A stretch of DNA of 60,144 nt from Deltaproteobacteria bacterium (GCA_019308905.1 JAFDHF010000013.1:1-60144), one strand, 5' to 3'. Shown: positions 51,027-60,144, counted from the stretch's first letter. The notes: generated from the letters alone by a model not told the origin. Translations and numbers: made by a program.

Positions 51027-51350
51027 ATGGCTTTCTTCAGTATCGATGATTTGCGTTCCCGGAACATCGCCGAAGGGGTGGAAATAAAGGCTTTCTCCGG
51101 CGAGAAGATGATGGCGGTGTTTTTTTCCATGGAGCCGGGTGCGGTGATGGCCGAGCACTCTCATCCTCACGAGCAGATGGGGGTCGTTCTTGAAGGCGAA
51201 CTTGAGCTTACGATCGGGGGGGAGAGAAGGGTGGTGCGCAAGGGGGACGGGTATTACGTGCCGTCCGGGGTCTCCCATGGCGGCAGGGTCTTTGATTCGC
51301 CTGTACGGGTGGCCGATTTTTTCGCCCCTCCCAGGGAGGATTACAGGTAA
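51027..51350 (+). CDS. Small cupin-domain protein
   Basis: 107 residues from ATG 51027. A single cupin barrel: motif 1 EHSHPHEQMGVVLEGELELT near 47 supplies His-His-Glu-type metal ligands, and motif 2 GDGYYVPSGVSHGGRVFDSP near 76 the last His. The family covers sugar-phosphate isomerases, dioxygenases and sensor domains, so no substrate can be named. It stands alone, convergent with lnt. Confidence 0.87.
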   Translation: MAFFSIDDLRSRNIAEGVEIKAFSGEKMMAVFFSMEPGAVMAEHSHPHEQMGVVLEGELELTIGGERRVVRKGDGYYVPSGVSHGGRVFDSPVRVADFFAPPREDYR

Positions 51351-51434
51351 GAGTCCGGAGCCGGTCGGCCGCCCTGTTGCCGGAAGGGTCCGGCAGTAGA
51401 AGCAGAGGAACCCGTATCCATGCGGACCGGCCGA

Positions 51435-53048
51435 TCATCCTGCTTGGGGATGAAGGCCGGGGTACTTCCTTTTCCGGGCGGAATAGGCTCCTCCAAGCAA
51501 GAGAAGCCCCCAGCCGAGACAGGCGTGGGCGAATAGATCCCCGTACCTGGTATAGAAGGTCTTGGCTTCCCGGAGAAATACCTCGCCTGATACGGCCACG
51601 CGGGAAAAGATCTCTGTCTCGAGAATGATCCTGCCTGTGGAATCGATGATTCCACTGATCCCCGTGTTGGCCGCTCTTGCCACATAGGTCCGGTTTTCCA
51701 CGGCTCTGAAGACGGCCATTGAGAAGTGTTGGTAGGGAGCCGACGTTTTTCCGAACCACGCATCGTTTGTGATGGTTACCAGGAAGTCGGCACCCCTGCC
51801 GATGAACCTCCGAGTCAGACCGGGGAAGATGATCTCATAGCAGATAAGCACGCCGAACCTTGCCCTGGGAATGGAGAAGACGACGGTTCCAAGGGTATTG
51901 CTGCCTGAAACGAGATTTCCGACGCTTTCAACAAGAGGCTCGATGAAAGGGAGAAAACGGGCCAGGGGGACATACTCCCCGAAGGGAACCAGATGGATCT
52001 TGTCGTACCGGCCTCCGATCTTTCCCTCGGGGGTGACGAGATAGGCACTGTTGAAGTACCGTATCCTTTGCTTGTCCACCTCGTAGAAGGGGCTTCCGAA
52101 GAGCAGCGGTGCCCCCGTCTCACGGGCAACGTTCCGGACCATGCGGGTGAAGGGCTGGTCATAGGGGAAGAAGAAGGGAACGGCGGTCTCAGGCCATATG
52201 ATAAGGTCGGGATGGTTTTGGGCGATCTCCCGGGTGAGAGTCTGGTATATCCGGAGGGTCTCTCTCTGGTAGGCCTTGTCCCATTTGAGGCTCTGGTCTA
52301 TGTTTCCCTGGACTATTCCTACTCTTATTGGTGTTTGACTGGAAGTTCTCCTCGTTTCGCTTTCGATTCTCAGGTATCCATATGAAAGAATCCCACCGGC
52401 GAGAATGGCCAGAATGAGGATGATCCCCAGTGGAATCTTTCCGGTCTTCCTGAACCTGACGATGCCGCCTGAAACCAGGCTGTTGGCCAGAACCACGAGA
52501 AAGGAGATTCCGAACACACCGGTGACGTCGGCGATCTGGATCACGGGGAGGTTCAGGTACTGAGAATAGCCGAGATCTTCCCATGGGAAACCCGTGAGCA
52601 GAGTCGATCGCAGGTATTCGAGCCCTACCCAAAGGGGAGGGGCGGTGATGGAGAGGCTCCAACCGGTACTGTTCCGAACCGCGCCCACCAGGGCGGCAAA
52701 GGCGCCGACATAGAGGCTGAGGTAAAGGGTGAGGGCAATGAGGATCAGGAGGCTTATCGGGACGGGGATCCCCCCGTAACGGTGCATGGCTATGACCACC
52801 CAATAGAGAATGCCTGTGAAACCGGCGAAACCAGCGATCCACCCCAGGCGGAAGCCCGCAAGAGGCGGCTTGTCTTCCAGGGAGAGAAGAAGGGGGACAA
52901 GAGCGATCCACGCCAGGAGACCGAAATGGAAATGGGATACCAACACGTTCAAGGGATTGGGAAAGCTCAGGGCCAGGAGAATCCCCGAAAAAAGCGCCTG
53001 GAGATCGTCCCTTTGAAAGGGGAGACGGAATAGATGGGATGGCTTCAT
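51435..53048 (-). CDS. lnt: Apolipoprotein N-acyltransferase
   Basis: 537 residues. About six N-terminal hydrophobic segments (to about residue 225) precede a periplasmic nitrilase-type domain. Its Glu-Lys-Cys triad is visible in LIIWPETAVPFFFP near 280, KIHLVPFGEYVPL near 348, and FGVLICYEIIFPGL near 400. The enzyme adds the third acyl chain to lipoproteins in the inner membrane of Gram-negative bacteria, which supports the proposed lineage. It is the last gene of the phoH-ybeY-corC block, from which it is separated by an inserted livF. Confidence 0.94.
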   Translation of the reverse strand: MKPSHLFRLPFQRDDLQALFSGILLALSFPNPLNVLVSHFHFGLLAWIALVPLLLSLEDKPPLAGFRLGWIAGFAGFTGILYWVVIAMHRYGGIPVPISLLILIALTLYLSLYVGAFAALVGAVRNSTGWSLSITAPPLWVGLEYLRSTLLTGFPWEDLGYSQYLNLPVIQIADVTGVFGISFLVVLANSLVSGGIVRFRKTGKIPLGIILILAILAGGILSYGYLRIESETRRTSSQTPIRVGIVQGNIDQSLKWDKAYQRETLRIYQTLTREIAQNHPDLIIWPETAVPFFFPYDQPFTRMVRNVARETGAPLLFGSPFYEVDKQRIRYFNSAYLVTPEGKIGGRYDKIHLVPFGEYVPLARFLPFIEPLVESVGNLVSGSNTLGTVVFSIPRARFGVLICYEIIFPGLTRRFIGRGADFLVTITNDAWFGKTSAPYQHFSMAVFRAVENRTYVARAANTGISGIIDSTGRIILETEIFSRVAVSGEVFLREAKTFYTRYGDLFAHACLGWGLLLLGGAYSARKRKYPGLHPQAG

Positions 53049-53083
53049 TTGAAAGGATCGCTCGATGAGGGCCGACTGTGCCT

Positions 53084-53785
53084 CTAAGCCAGTAGATACC
53101 TCTTCCTGAGCTCCTCGTTCTCCCTTATTTCCTCGATGGTTCCATGGTAACGGATCTTCCCGTTGTCGATAATGTACCCGCGGCCGCTGAGTCTCAGTGC
53201 AGACTTTACGTTCTGTTCTGCTAGCAGAACCGTCAGACCCGCCTCCTTCAGCCTCGTCATCCGCCTTTCCAGTGTTTGGACCAGGGCAGGAGCCAGGCCT
53301 TCCGTGGGTTCGTCGAGAAGCAGAAGCTCTGGGTTACCCATGAGGGCTCTCCCAATGGCCAGCATCTTCTGTTCCCCGCCGCTGAGAAGCCCTCCGCTCC
53401 GAGAATCTATGCGTTCCAATGCCGGGAAGAGTTCATAAACCCTCTCCTTGTTCCATCCTTCGCCTGGTCTGGCCTTCCTTGCGGCGATCTCCAGGTTTTC
53501 TCCCACCGTCAGGTATGCAAAGATCCGCCTGTCATCAGGTACGTAACCGATACCCATCCGAGCGAGTAGATAGGGGGGCTTACCGGCGATCTCTTGCTCC
53601 TTGAATCTAATGCTTCCCTGTTTCGGCGGGGTAAGGCCCATAATGCTTTTGAGGGTGGTTGTCTTTCCCGCGCCGTTCCGGCCCAAAAGACAGACAACCC
53701 TCCCCTCCTCCACTCCGAGAGAGACGCCGAACAGCACATGGCTCAGCCCGTAGAAGGTGTGAATCTCTTCCACATCGAGCATCAT
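53084..53785 (-). CDS. livF: Branched-chain amino acid-type ABC transporter ATPase LivF (orphan)
   Basis: 233 residues. Walker A is CLLGRNGAGKTTTLKSIMGL near 35, the Q-loop region follows, the ABC signature is GGLLSGGEQKMLAIGRAL near 135, Walker B is LLLLDEPTEGLAP near 158, and the switch His position is unusual (LLAEQNVKSALRLSGRGYI, Gln/Asn as in LivF). The LivF class energises uptake of branched-chain amino acids or amides with LivG, LivH, LivM and a binding protein, none of which are here. Only a short livG tail precedes it with the classic ATGA overlap. It appears to be a fragment of a liv operon stranded between corC and lnt. Confidence 0.93.
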   Translation of the reverse strand: MMLDVEEIHTFYGLSHVLFGVSLGVEEGRVVCLLGRNGAGKTTTLKSIMGLTPPKQGSIRFKEQEIAGKPPYLLARMGIGYVPDDRRIFAYLTVGENLEIAARKARPGEGWNKERVYELFPALERIDSRSGGLLSGGEQKMLAIGRALMGNPELLLLDEPTEGLAPALVQTLERRMTRLKEAGLTVLLAEQNVKSALRLSGRGYIIDNGKIRYHGTIEEIRENEELRKRYLLA

Positions 53786-53840
53786 TCACCCCCCAGGTAT
53801 GCTTTCAGAACTTCCCTGTTGTTTCTCACCTCATCAGGCG
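53782..53840 (-). pseudogene. livG: Remnant of livG (C-terminal tail only)
   Basis: Reading the minus strand into the stop at 53784-53782 gives RPPDEVRNNREVLKAYLGGE, the characteristic LivG C-terminus (P-x-E-V-x-N-x-x-V-x-x-A-Y-L-G). Its stop overlaps the livF start (GAATGATG). Upstream of about 53840 the similarity ends and the CBS-protein gene is met at 53899, so the rest of livG is missing. This marks a deletion or insertion junction between about 53840 and 53898. Confidence 0.72.
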
Positions 53841-53898
53841 GTCGGAAGCGTTGCGGATTCCGGCCTCTCGCCCCGAGAAGCCGGAATCTCTCCCCTCC

Positions 53899-54744
53899 CT
53901 ACTGGCCGGAAGGGGAGATGCCTTGTTCTGGGATCCTTCGTATCTTGACCTTTTCGATCCTCCTCTCATCGGCTTCCTCGATCTTTATCTCCAGCCCCGG
54001 GTATCCGATGGTTTCTCCCCGCTTTGGGACTCTTCCGATGAGGTCGAAGATGAACCCGCCGACGCTCTCGAAACCGCGCTTGGGGATCTGAATGTCCAGG
54101 CACTCCTCCAGTTCCTCGATTTCCAGCCTTCCATCTGCCAGGACCCAACCGTCCTCCAGGCGTACGAGCCGTTTTTCCTCTCTATCGTATTCATCTTCGA
54201 TTTCTCCGAAGACCTCCTCGATGAGGTCTTCGATGGTTATGAGGCCCGATGTTCCGCCGTATTCATCGACCACAACGGCTATGTGAACCCTTTTCATCTT
54301 GAACTCTCGGAGAAGGCTTTCGAGATCCTTGGTCTCCGGAATGAAATAGGCTTTTCTGGCAATCTCTCTCGGGGAGATTCGGATTTTCTGTTCCTTGCAA
54401 AAGCGGAGAAGATCCTTGGCATACAGGATTCCCACGATGTGATCGAGATCTTCCTCGAAGACGGGGATACGGGAATGACCGTCTTCGAGGATCCGTTGGA
54501 TCGCCTCCTCGATCGTGACCCGGCTGTTCACACAGGTAATCTCCGTACGGGGGACCATGATCTCCCTGGCGATTCTTCCCTTGAGCCCGAGAACCCCGTG
54601 GATCATTTCGTGTTCATCCAGGTTGATTACGCCCTCCTCCTCTCCTGCATCGATGATTGAATGGATATCCTCCTTGGTTACGGTTGCGCGTCTTGTGAAA
54701 AAACGGAGAAACTCACGAAGCCGCTTCCACAAAGCGTGGCTCAC
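53899..54744 (-). CDS. CBS-domain protein of the CorC/HlyC family
   Basis: 281 residues without membrane segments. Two CBS domains (about 60-120, IMVPRTEITCVNSRVTIEEA; and 130-190, RVHIAVVVDEYGGTSGLITI) are followed by a C-terminal CorC_HlyC transporter-associated domain (DGWVLADGRLEIEELEECLD near 200). It resembles CorC, linked to magnesium/cobalt homeostasis and nucleotide binding. The start overlaps ybeY by 4 bp (ATGA-type), and the order phoH, pgpH, ybeY, corC is common in Gram-negative bacteria. Confidence 0.92.
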   Translation of the reverse strand: MSHALWKRLREFLRFFTRRATVTKEDIHSIIDAGEEEGVINLDEHEMIHGVLGLKGRIAREIMVPRTEITCVNSRVTIEEAIQRILEDGHSRIPVFEEDLDHIVGILYAKDLLRFCKEQKIRISPREIARKAYFIPETKDLESLLREFKMKRVHIAVVVDEYGGTSGLITIEDLIEEVFGEIEDEYDREEKRLVRLEDGWVLADGRLEIEELEECLDIQIPKRGFESVGGFIFDLIGRVPKRGETIGYPGLEIKIEEADERRIEKVKIRRIPEQGISPSGQ

Positions 54745-55232
54745 GAGTCTGGTTCACCCCCCTTCGGTCGCCTCCGCCGCATATGAGAACCGTCTTCTCT
54801 TTCAAGTGTCCGGAGGATCTCCTCTTCCTTTTCCTCCATCCGTCGAGCCTGATCCTCAGGTCCCTCGTGATCGTAACCGGCCAGATGGAGGATGCCGTGG
54901 GCCAGCAAGCGGTCGATGACGTCATCCACCGCGATACCGGCCTCTCGGGCTTGCCGGCGGGCGGTTTCAATGGACACGACAACGTCGCCGAGCATGCGAG
55001 GGTTGATCTCACTGAAAGGCCCCTCTTGCATAGGAAAGGCGATCACGTTGGTGGGCCTGGCTTTTCCCAGGTATCTCTCGTTGAGGTCAGCTATAGTAGG
55101 ATCGTCTGCCAGGAGGATACTCAGGTCCTTTTGCTCCAGTCCGAGTATTTCTAGCATTCTCTGAGTTTTTTTTCTTATTCTGCTGGGATCTATTCTTTGA
55201 ATGCGCTGCTGATCTTGAACCAAGATTGCCAT
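54741..55232 (-). CDS. ybeY: Endoribonuclease YbeY (rRNA maturation factor)
   Basis: 163 residues from ATG 55232 ([19 protein letters not shown]). The zinc site H-x3-H-x5-H is visible in HGILHLAGYDHEG near 115, with NVIAFPMQEG near 63 and LGDVVVSIETARRQA near 82. YbeY acts in 16S rRNA 3'-end processing and ribosome quality control. Unusually, its first 48 codons overlap the 3' end of the pgpH-like gene in another frame. The C-terminal 25 residues are charged and not conserved. Confidence 0.95.
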   Translation of the reverse strand: MAILVQDQQRIQRIDPSRIRKKTQRMLEILGLEQKDLSILLADDPTIADLNERYLGKARPTNVIAFPMQEGPFSEINPRMLGDVVVSIETARRQAREAGIAVDDVIDRLLAHGILHLAGYDHEGPEDQARRMEEKEEEILRTLEREDGSHMRRRRPKGGEPDS

Positions 55233-57606
55233 TGTTCTTCTTCTTTTTTCCGGGCTCCTCCGGAGATGGATACCCGATGCGTTGATGGAATATGGCATTC
55301 AGAATCCGATCGAAACTGTTGCCGATCTGGTGGAGGTCTTTCAGAGTCAATTCGCACTCGTCGAGCTGCCCATCGGTGAAGATCTTGTTGATGATCTGCT
55401 GAGTAAGCCCCTTGATTCTGGAGGGTACCGGATCGGAGAGGGTACGGGAGGCCGCTTCGACTGCATCGGCCAGCATGACGATGCCTGCCTCCTTGGTCTG
55501 AGGTTTCGGTCCTGGATAGCGGTAATCCTTCTCGTTGATCTCCTGGACCCCGGGATTCTCCTTTTCCCGCTCCTTGGCCTTCTCGTAAAAGTAGCTGATG
55601 AGACTCGTTCCGTGGTGTTGCTGGATGATGTCGATGATTTTCTGCCCCAGGCGGTTCTCCCTGGCCATGGTCACGCCGTCTTTGACATGGGAGAGGAGTA
55701 TCAGACTGCTCATGCTCGGTGTCAGCCTGTTGTGGGGGTTTTCCGCACCCTTCTGGTTCTCTATGAAATACATGGGCTTCTTGATCTTGCCGATGTCGTG
55801 GTAGTACGCGGCTACCTTGGCGAGTATGGGGTTGGCATTGATGGCTCTTGCCGCCGCTTCGGCAAGACTGGCGATGATGACACTGTGAGAGTGGGTTTCA
55901 GGCGCCTGAATGATCAGGCTCTTGAGTATGGGCTGTTCGGAATTGGCCAGCTCCAGGAGTTTGATATCCGTAGTGTATGCGAAGACGGTCTCTACGATCG
56001 GCGTGATCGCCAGAACCACGAAAGCCGAGAAGATACCCCCCATGAATCCGAATCCGCAGTTGTAAAGTGTTTGAAAGATGACCGCCCGGCTAAAGGGCTC
56101 TCCCGAGGCCATGGCATGGAAAAAGATCACCAGGACGTTCGCAAGACCAACTGCCAGGCCGGCTTTGATCAGGGTCGATCGCTCCTCACAGCGTGCAACC
56201 CTGTGGGCGCCCACGACGGCGCCGACAAACGTATAGACGAAAAAGAAGAGGCTGTTGTCCAGGAGCAGCCCGGCCAGATAGCTGATGACGACCGAGAACA
56301 CGAGGGCGGTCTCGGAGTTCAAGACGATACGGACGAGCATCGCTCCGGCGGCAACCGGAAAGAGGTAGTAGTAGGACGTGGAGGGGATAGGGGAGAAGCT
56401 GTTTTCCAGCGAGCCGGTCACAAGACCCGATATCCGCAGAGAGAGAGCGGTGCCTACGGCGAGGAGAGCCAGGAAGAGAAGATCTTTGGTGGAAGGGGAG
56501 ATCTTGCGAATATTTCCAGTAGAAAAAGTGTACAGGATCAGTAGGATAAGTACGATTACCAGCATCCATCCCACTATCATCATCGGGGTGTTGACCCGTG
56601 TCCGGAGGGCTTCGAGAGCCCGGAGTTTGACAAGCTGGTCAGGATGGATCGGGTCGCCCTCTCGAACCAGTATTTCCCCCTTTTTTATGCTCAGGTAGAC
56701 CGGTTCCACGGATTTCACCGCGGCGTTCTTCCTGTCCTCTGTCTCCTGGCGGTTGAATGTCAGGTTGGGTCTGACAAGGGCGCCTGCAATCCGGTTGACC
56801 AAGGCGGCAACGGCTTTTCCCCGCGTCTTGATCAATCCCTCCGAACTCCTCTTGATCGAACGCCTGGCGATGTCAAGGTCGGCGATGGATATTACTCGAT
56901 CCTCTTGTCTCTCCTCATGGTTTACGATGTTCCTGATGGTGAGTCCCTTCTTTCGGTCCTCTTCGAGAAGCCGCCGGTTGCTGACGATCTCTCTTTTCAG
57001 CAAGGGACGCACGAGTCCCAGGATCTCTTCCCCCAGGGAAGGATCAAAATGCTTTTCGAGGACCTTCCACTGTTCTGGGCTGAGTCTAACCCCGAGTTTC
57101 TCTTGGATCTGCCTCCTCCTGTTCTCCCTCGACTCCAGGGAAAGAGACTGAGCCGGCAGGAGTTCTTCCAGAAGATCGAAAGCCTCTTTCACCCTTTTTT
57201 CCGTCTCCTCGAGGACGCCGGGGTCAAAGTCGTAGACGGAACGTACTTTTTCAGCCGCGTCACGGCGCCTCTTTTCGGTGGAAGCCTTGTCTTCCACAAG
57301 CATGTCACGTGTCGCCCTGACGTCTTTGAGGGCGATATCTCCTGCGGCATATTCCCGGGGGGGGAGCCTGAAGGTCGGTGAGAGGAGGACTGCCAAAACC
57401 AACCCTGTTCCGGCTAGGATCATCGATTTTTGTACGGTGGGGTTGGAAAAGAAACCGCCTACCACCCCCATTCGGCCGAGCCACCTCTTCTTGAGGCGGC
57501 TCAGATAGTTGGGGGGCCTTTTCAGCCCGTTCTCTTCGGTCTTTCTTGTCCGTTCCTCTTTGCCGAGGCGGATCACATCATGTCGAGGCTGCACAGGGAA
57601 CCTCAC
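55087..57606 (-). CDS. 7TM-HD phosphohydrolase, PgpH-like (cyclic di-AMP phosphodiesterase type)
   Basis: 839 residues from GTG 57606, overlapping the phoH stop (GTGA). There is one membrane segment near 60-75 and an extracytoplasmic 7TMR-HDED region to about 335. A seven-helix bundle follows (about 340-560), then a cytoplasmic HD domain with [20 protein letters not shown] near 590 and [20 protein letters not shown] near 615. PgpH-type enzymes hydrolyse cyclic di-AMP. No c-di-AMP cyclase is in the window, so the nucleotide is inferred from the family. After the usual end ([13 protein letters not shown], about 780) a 58-residue Lys/Asn/Ser-rich tail runs 146 bp into ybeY. Long A-runs occur here, so a frameshift or sequencing slip could explain the tail. 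Confidence 0.92.
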   Translation of the reverse strand: MRFPVQPRHDVIRLGKEERTRKTEENGLKRPPNYLSRLKKRWLGRMGVVGGFFSNPTVQKSMILAGTGLVLAVLLSPTFRLPPREYAAGDIALKDVRATRDMLVEDKASTEKRRRDAAEKVRSVYDFDPGVLEETEKRVKEAFDLLEELLPAQSLSLESRENRRRQIQEKLGVRLSPEQWKVLEKHFDPSLGEEILGLVRPLLKREIVSNRRLLEEDRKKGLTIRNIVNHEERQEDRVISIADLDIARRSIKRSSEGLIKTRGKAVAALVNRIAGALVRPNLTFNRQETEDRKNAAVKSVEPVYLSIKKGEILVREGDPIHPDQLVKLRALEALRTRVNTPMMIVGWMLVIVLILLILYTFSTGNIRKISPSTKDLLFLALLAVGTALSLRISGLVTGSLENSFSPIPSTSYYYLFPVAAGAMLVRIVLNSETALVFSVVISYLAGLLLDNSLFFFVYTFVGAVVGAHRVARCEERSTLIKAGLAVGLANVLVIFFHAMASGEPFSRAVIFQTLYNCGFGFMGGIFSAFVVLAITPIVETVFAYTTDIKLLELANSEQPILKSLIIQAPETHSHSVIIASLAEAAARAINANPILAKVAAYYHDIGKIKKPMYFIENQKGAENPHNRLTPSMSSLILLSHVKDGVTMARENRLGQKIIDIIQQHHGTSLISYFYEKAKEREKENPGVQEINEKDYRYPGPKPQTKEAGIVMLADAVEAASRTLSDPVPSRIKGLTQQIINKIFTDGQLDECELTLKDLHQIGNSFDRILNAIFHQRIGYPSPEEPGKKKKNNGNLGSRSAAHSKNRSQQNKKKNSENARNTRTGAKGPEYPPGRRSYYS

Positions 57607-58598
57607 GCATTCCTTTCTTTTGATTTGACCAGGCGGAGATTCTTCTCGGCCCGTTCATAGGCTTTGATAATCTCCTGCACGAGTGGGTGGCGGACCACGT
57701 CCCTCTCGGTGAAATAGACGAACCGAATGCCCTTGATTCCCTTCAAGATCGTCTGGATTTCGATGAGACCGGACTGCCTGTCCTCGGGAAGGTCGACCTG
57801 GGTGATGTCACCCGTAATGACGGCCTTGGCGTGATAACCCAATCTGGTGAGAAACATCTTCATCTGCTCGGAACCAGTGTTCTGCGCCTCGTCGAGGATG
57901 ACAAAGGAATCGTTGAGCGTTCTCCCTCTCATGAAGGCCAAAGGGACCACCTCGATCGTTCCGCGCTCGACCAGCCGGGAAGCCCTCTCGAAATCCATCA
58001 TGTCGTGGAGAGCGTCATAGAGAGGCCTGAGATAGGGGTTGACCTTTTCAAAGATATCACCGGGAAGGAATCCCAGTCTCTCCCCTGCCTCGACAGCCGG
58101 TCGGGTCAACACGATCCGCTGCACCTCCTGTTTCGTCAGGGAGGCCACGGCCATCGCCATTGCCAGGTAGGTCTTTCCAGTTCCGGCAGGCCCGATGCCG
58201 ATAACGATATCATGACTCCGAATCGCATCGATATACTGTTTCTGGGTGAGGCTCTTTGGCGTGATGACGCGCTTTTTCGATGAAATGTAGACCGTATCGA
58301 GGAAGATCTCCTCCAATCTCGCCGAGTTGCTGGCCGAGAGGATCCTCGTGGCAAAATCGATATCACTGGGATAGAGGGGATACCCTTTCTTCAGGAGCCC
58401 GTAAAGCTCCTCCAGGACACGCTGGGCTAAAGCCACCCCGATTTCGTCCCCCTCGATCGAAAGGGCGTTTCCCTTGACATGAATTCTCGTTCCGGTCTTG
58501 TCGGCAATCTGCCGGATGTGGGAACCCTGGACGCCGAAAAGGGTATTGGCCAGCCTTACGTCGTCGAATTCGAGCCTGGCCTCCTGTTTTTCACTCAC
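57603..58598 (-). CDS. phoH: PhoH-family ATPase
   Basis: 331 residues. An N-terminal KH-like segment ([20 protein letters not shown] near 23) precedes a superfamily-I-type ATPase with Walker [21 protein letters not shown] near 132 and Walker [21 protein letters not shown] near 230. The [18 protein letters not shown] box near 166 is diagnostic. It is linked to RNA metabolism with YbeY. It opens the block phoH-pgpH-ybeY-corC. Confidence 0.95.
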   Translation of the reverse strand: MSEKQEARLEFDDVRLANTLFGVQGSHIRQIADKTGTRIHVKGNALSIEGDEIGVALAQRVLEELYGLLKKGYPLYPSDIDFATRILSASNSARLEEIFLDTVYISSKKRVITPKSLTQKQYIDAIRSHDIVIGIGPAGTGKTYLAMAMAVASLTKQEVQRIVLTRPAVEAGERLGFLPGDIFEKVNPYLRPLYDALHDMMDFERASRLVERGTIEVVPLAFMRGRTLNDSFVILDEAQNTGSEQMKMFLTRLGYHAKAVITGDITQVDLPEDRQSGLIEIQTILKGIKGIRFVYFTERDVVRHPLVQEIIKAYERAEKNLRLVKSKERNA

Positions 58599-58673
58599 CT
58601 TCTGCCCTCAAAAGCTAAACCACAGATTCCCTGCTCCAGTACCGGCAGGCACCTGTGGTCTCTATCCAGTGAC

Positions 58674-59093
58674 TCAATCACCCATAGTCTGGATAACCAC
58701 CTTCCGTTTTCTGGGGCGGTTATCGAAGTCTATCACGACGATCTGCTGCCACGTCCCCAAAAGGAGCCTTCCCTCACGGACCGGGACGACCAGAGAGGGG
58801 CCAACCAGCGACGCTCTGACGTGGGAATATCCGTTTCCGTCACCCCAGCGCCGGTCGTGATCGTAGGGGATATCTCTTGGTGCGATCCTCTCTATTGCCT
58901 TCCGGAGATCGTTTAGCACACCGGGTTCATACTCGATGGTCGTCACAGCGGCCGTAGACCCACTGATGAATACTGTCATACTACCATTCTCGATTGCGGA
59001 CTTCAATACCGCCTGCTCTGCTTGGCGGGTGATATCGAGAATGTCCGTGTCAGACGTGGTTTGGAGATAGATTTCGAAGAATTCGATCCCCAT
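58674..59093 (-). CDS. YjbQ/UPF0047 family protein
   Basis: 139 residues. Characteristic features are GSMTVFISGSTAAVTTIEYE near 37, the HDRRWGDGNGYSHVRASLVG block near 79 containing the His residues of the presumed active site, and LLLGTWQQIVVIDFDNRPRK near 111. The family has weak thiamin-phosphate synthase activity in E. coli YjbQ; its main role is unsettled. It lies 75 bp upstream of phoH and 33 bp downstream of the sirtuin on the same strand. Confidence 0.94.
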   Translation of the reverse strand: MGIEFFEIYLQTTSDTDILDITRQAEQAVLKSAIENGSMTVFISGSTAAVTTIEYEPGVLNDLRKAIERIAPRDIPYDHDRRWGDGNGYSHVRASLVGPSLVVPVREGRLLLGTWQQIVVIDFDNRPRKRKVVIQTMGD

Positions 59094-59126
59094 GGCAGGC
59101 TCTCATGGAATGAAGGAATGTATACC

Positions 59127-59882
59127 TTATTGGTACATCAATCCCCTCACGAGTTCCACTACGCGTGGCAGGATCTCTCCACTCCGGCCCTGGATGAGAT
59201 AGTCTGAGAATCGCCCCGTGAGAGATGTGGGCTCCACGTTGATCTCCACCAGCTTCGCGCCGGCCCGTTTGGCCGTGATCGGAATCTCAGCAGCAGGATA
59301 GACTTCCGCGGATGTCCCTATGGCAAGGACGAGATCGCACTCCCGCGCAGCTTCCAGTGCCGCCTCATAGGCACTCAAGGGAAGGGGTTCGCCGAAAAAG
59401 ACAACATCGGGTTTCATGATGCTCCGGCACTCCGGGCATCTGGGGGGAAGTTTCTCCATGGAAAAGGAGGTCGCAGCTATCCGGGAGCCGCAGGAGAGAC
59501 ACGAAAGACTTGCCCCAGAACCGTGGATCTCGATGACCTTTCGGCTGCCCGCTGCCTGGTGAAGGCCGTCTATGTTCTGTGTCACCACCGCGTGGAGCCT
59601 GCCCATCGTCTCGAGGCTCGCGAGTCCATGATGAGCGGGATTGGGTTTTGCCCTCGTAACCAGACCGATCATCTCCACGAGCATCTCCCACACCTTGCCG
59701 GGATCGGCCTTGAAAGCATCGATGGTTGCGTATTGGTCAGGGTCGTATTTCGACCATAGGCCTGTGGGGCTTCTAAAATCCGGGATCCCGCTCTCCACTG
59801 AGATGCCGGCGCCGGTAAAAGCGATGGCCTTTTGCGCGCTGAGCAGGTCTCTGGCCGCCCTCTCGATCTCCCCTGATTCCAT
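59127..59882 (-). CDS. cobB: NAD-dependent protein deacylase (sirtuin)
   Basis: 251 residues. The Rossmann/NAD motifs AFTGAGISVESGIPDFRSPT near 21 and VVTQNIDGLHQAAGSRKVIE near 99 are present. The catalytic His is in EIHGSG near 119. Four zinc Cys lie in SCLSCGS near 126 and RCPECRSI near 148, and GTSAEVYPAAEIP near 189 follows. It removes acyl groups from lysine using NAD, and in anaerobes that make many acyl-CoAs it probably counters non-enzymatic acylation. The residues that favour succinyl substrates (Ala-Tyr-Arg) are not evident, so a deacetylase is more likely. Confidence 0.94.
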   Translation of the reverse strand: MESGEIERAARDLLSAQKAIAFTGAGISVESGIPDFRSPTGLWSKYDPDQYATIDAFKADPGKVWEMLVEMIGLVTRAKPNPAHHGLASLETMGRLHAVVTQNIDGLHQAAGSRKVIEIHGSGASLSCLSCGSRIAATSFSMEKLPPRCPECRSIMKPDVVFFGEPLPLSAYEAALEAARECDLVLAIGTSAEVYPAAEIPITAKRAGAKLVEINVEPTSLTGRFSDYLIQGRSGEILPRVVELVRGLMYQ

Positions 59883-60144
59883 AGTAGTCGCTACCCTGGT
59901 CTCTCTTGCCTCACGTCCCCTGCAAATCTCTTGCCTTAATCGACGCTTGAGGGGCCTTAGGTGAACTCCTCGATCCCTTGCGGCTCCGGAGACAATGATC
60001 TATCTATTATCTGGTACCAGAAGAGCGCTGGCTTGTCAATCGTAAGGCGGCTGGAGTTTCCTGACTTTTGGAGAACACCCTTGCCTCCGAGCGACATTGC
60101 GGAAGCGGTGGGGTACCCATCAAGGGTGAGCGGGGAGGGGAAAG
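59883..60144. other. Terminal non-coding stretch
   Basis: 262 bases upstream of the sirtuin gene. A minus-strand TTGACA (60039-60034) is present, but the -10 at 17 bases (TACCAG) is poor. No gene, repeat or RNA was recognised. Confidence 0.4.

Overview
The window is about 60 kb of GC-rich bacterial chromosome (roughly 56-58% GC by eye) with dense, mostly intact genes and very short gaps. Gene families point to a strict anaerobe, most likely a Desulfobacterota (deltaproteobacterial) or syntrophic lineage. The pointers are a fused acyl-CoA dehydratase activase of 1398 residues, MttB/MtmB-type corrinoid methyltransferase homologues, TRAP transporters, a HemX/CcsA-like protein next to hemA, a short ArgA-type acetyltransferase and a phoH-pgpH-ybeY-corC-lnt block. 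This placement is inferred from gene content only. No rRNA, tRNA, CRISPR array, insertion sequence or phage gene was seen.

Layout. (1) 1-8.7 kb, minus strand: acylphosphatase, a CcsA/HemX-like membrane protein, hemA, hemC, hemD, a histidine phosphatase, a uroporphyrinogen-decarboxylase-superfamily protein that is not HemE, a non-pyrrolysine MtmB homologue and an MttB homologue cut by the window edge. (2) 9-14 kb, plus strand: the acyl-CoA dehydratase activase and a HAD phosphatase. (3) 14-19 kb, minus strand: a short N-acetylglutamate synthase, a COG2403-type P-loop protein, carbamate kinase, an HAD-IIA phosphatase and ornithine carbamoyltransferase, behind a good sigma70-like promoter. (4) 19.3-35 kb, plus strand: a catabolic island with a GntR/FCD regulator, glycerate 2-kinase, two complete TRAP cassettes flanking a MmgE/PrpD protein and an arginine:glycine-amidinotransferase-like enzyme, then a deaminase-type amidohydrolase, a split UxaA-type dehydratase and a D-2-hydroxyacid dehydrogenase, closed by a likely terminator. 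(5) 35-38.5 kb: argG facing argE-like and argB. (6) 38.6-42.6 kb: two DUF3857/transglutaminase-like secreted proteins, the second lacking catalytic residues. (7) 42.7-50.6 kb: pyrE with a structured leader, a VOC protein, a hydantoinase/dihydropyrimidinase-type amidohydrolase, pyrB, a CarB homologue with altered metal ligands, and a second, convergent carbamate kinase. (8) 50.7-60 kb: an intergenic tandem repeat, a cupin, then on the minus strand sirtuin, YjbQ, phoH, pgpH-like, ybeY, a CBS protein, a livG remnant plus orphan livF, and lnt.

How they fit together. The recurring theme is arginine, ornithine and carbamoyl phosphate: argA-like, argB, argE-like, argF, argG, an amidinotransferase (which would release ornithine from arginine), two carbamate kinases, and ATCase beside a CarB-like protein whose synthetase metal ligands are replaced. 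No carA is present. Together these suggest unusual handling of carbamoyl phosphate, either fed by carbamate kinase or run in the catabolic direction. The TRAP/PrpD/amidinotransferase/amidohydrolase/UxaA island looks like an undescribed pathway for a carboxylated, possibly guanidino or amino, compound. Its substrate cannot be read from sequence alone. The most striking non-coding element is the pyrE leader, where a chain of competing stems includes one that buries the Shine-Dalgarno sequence.
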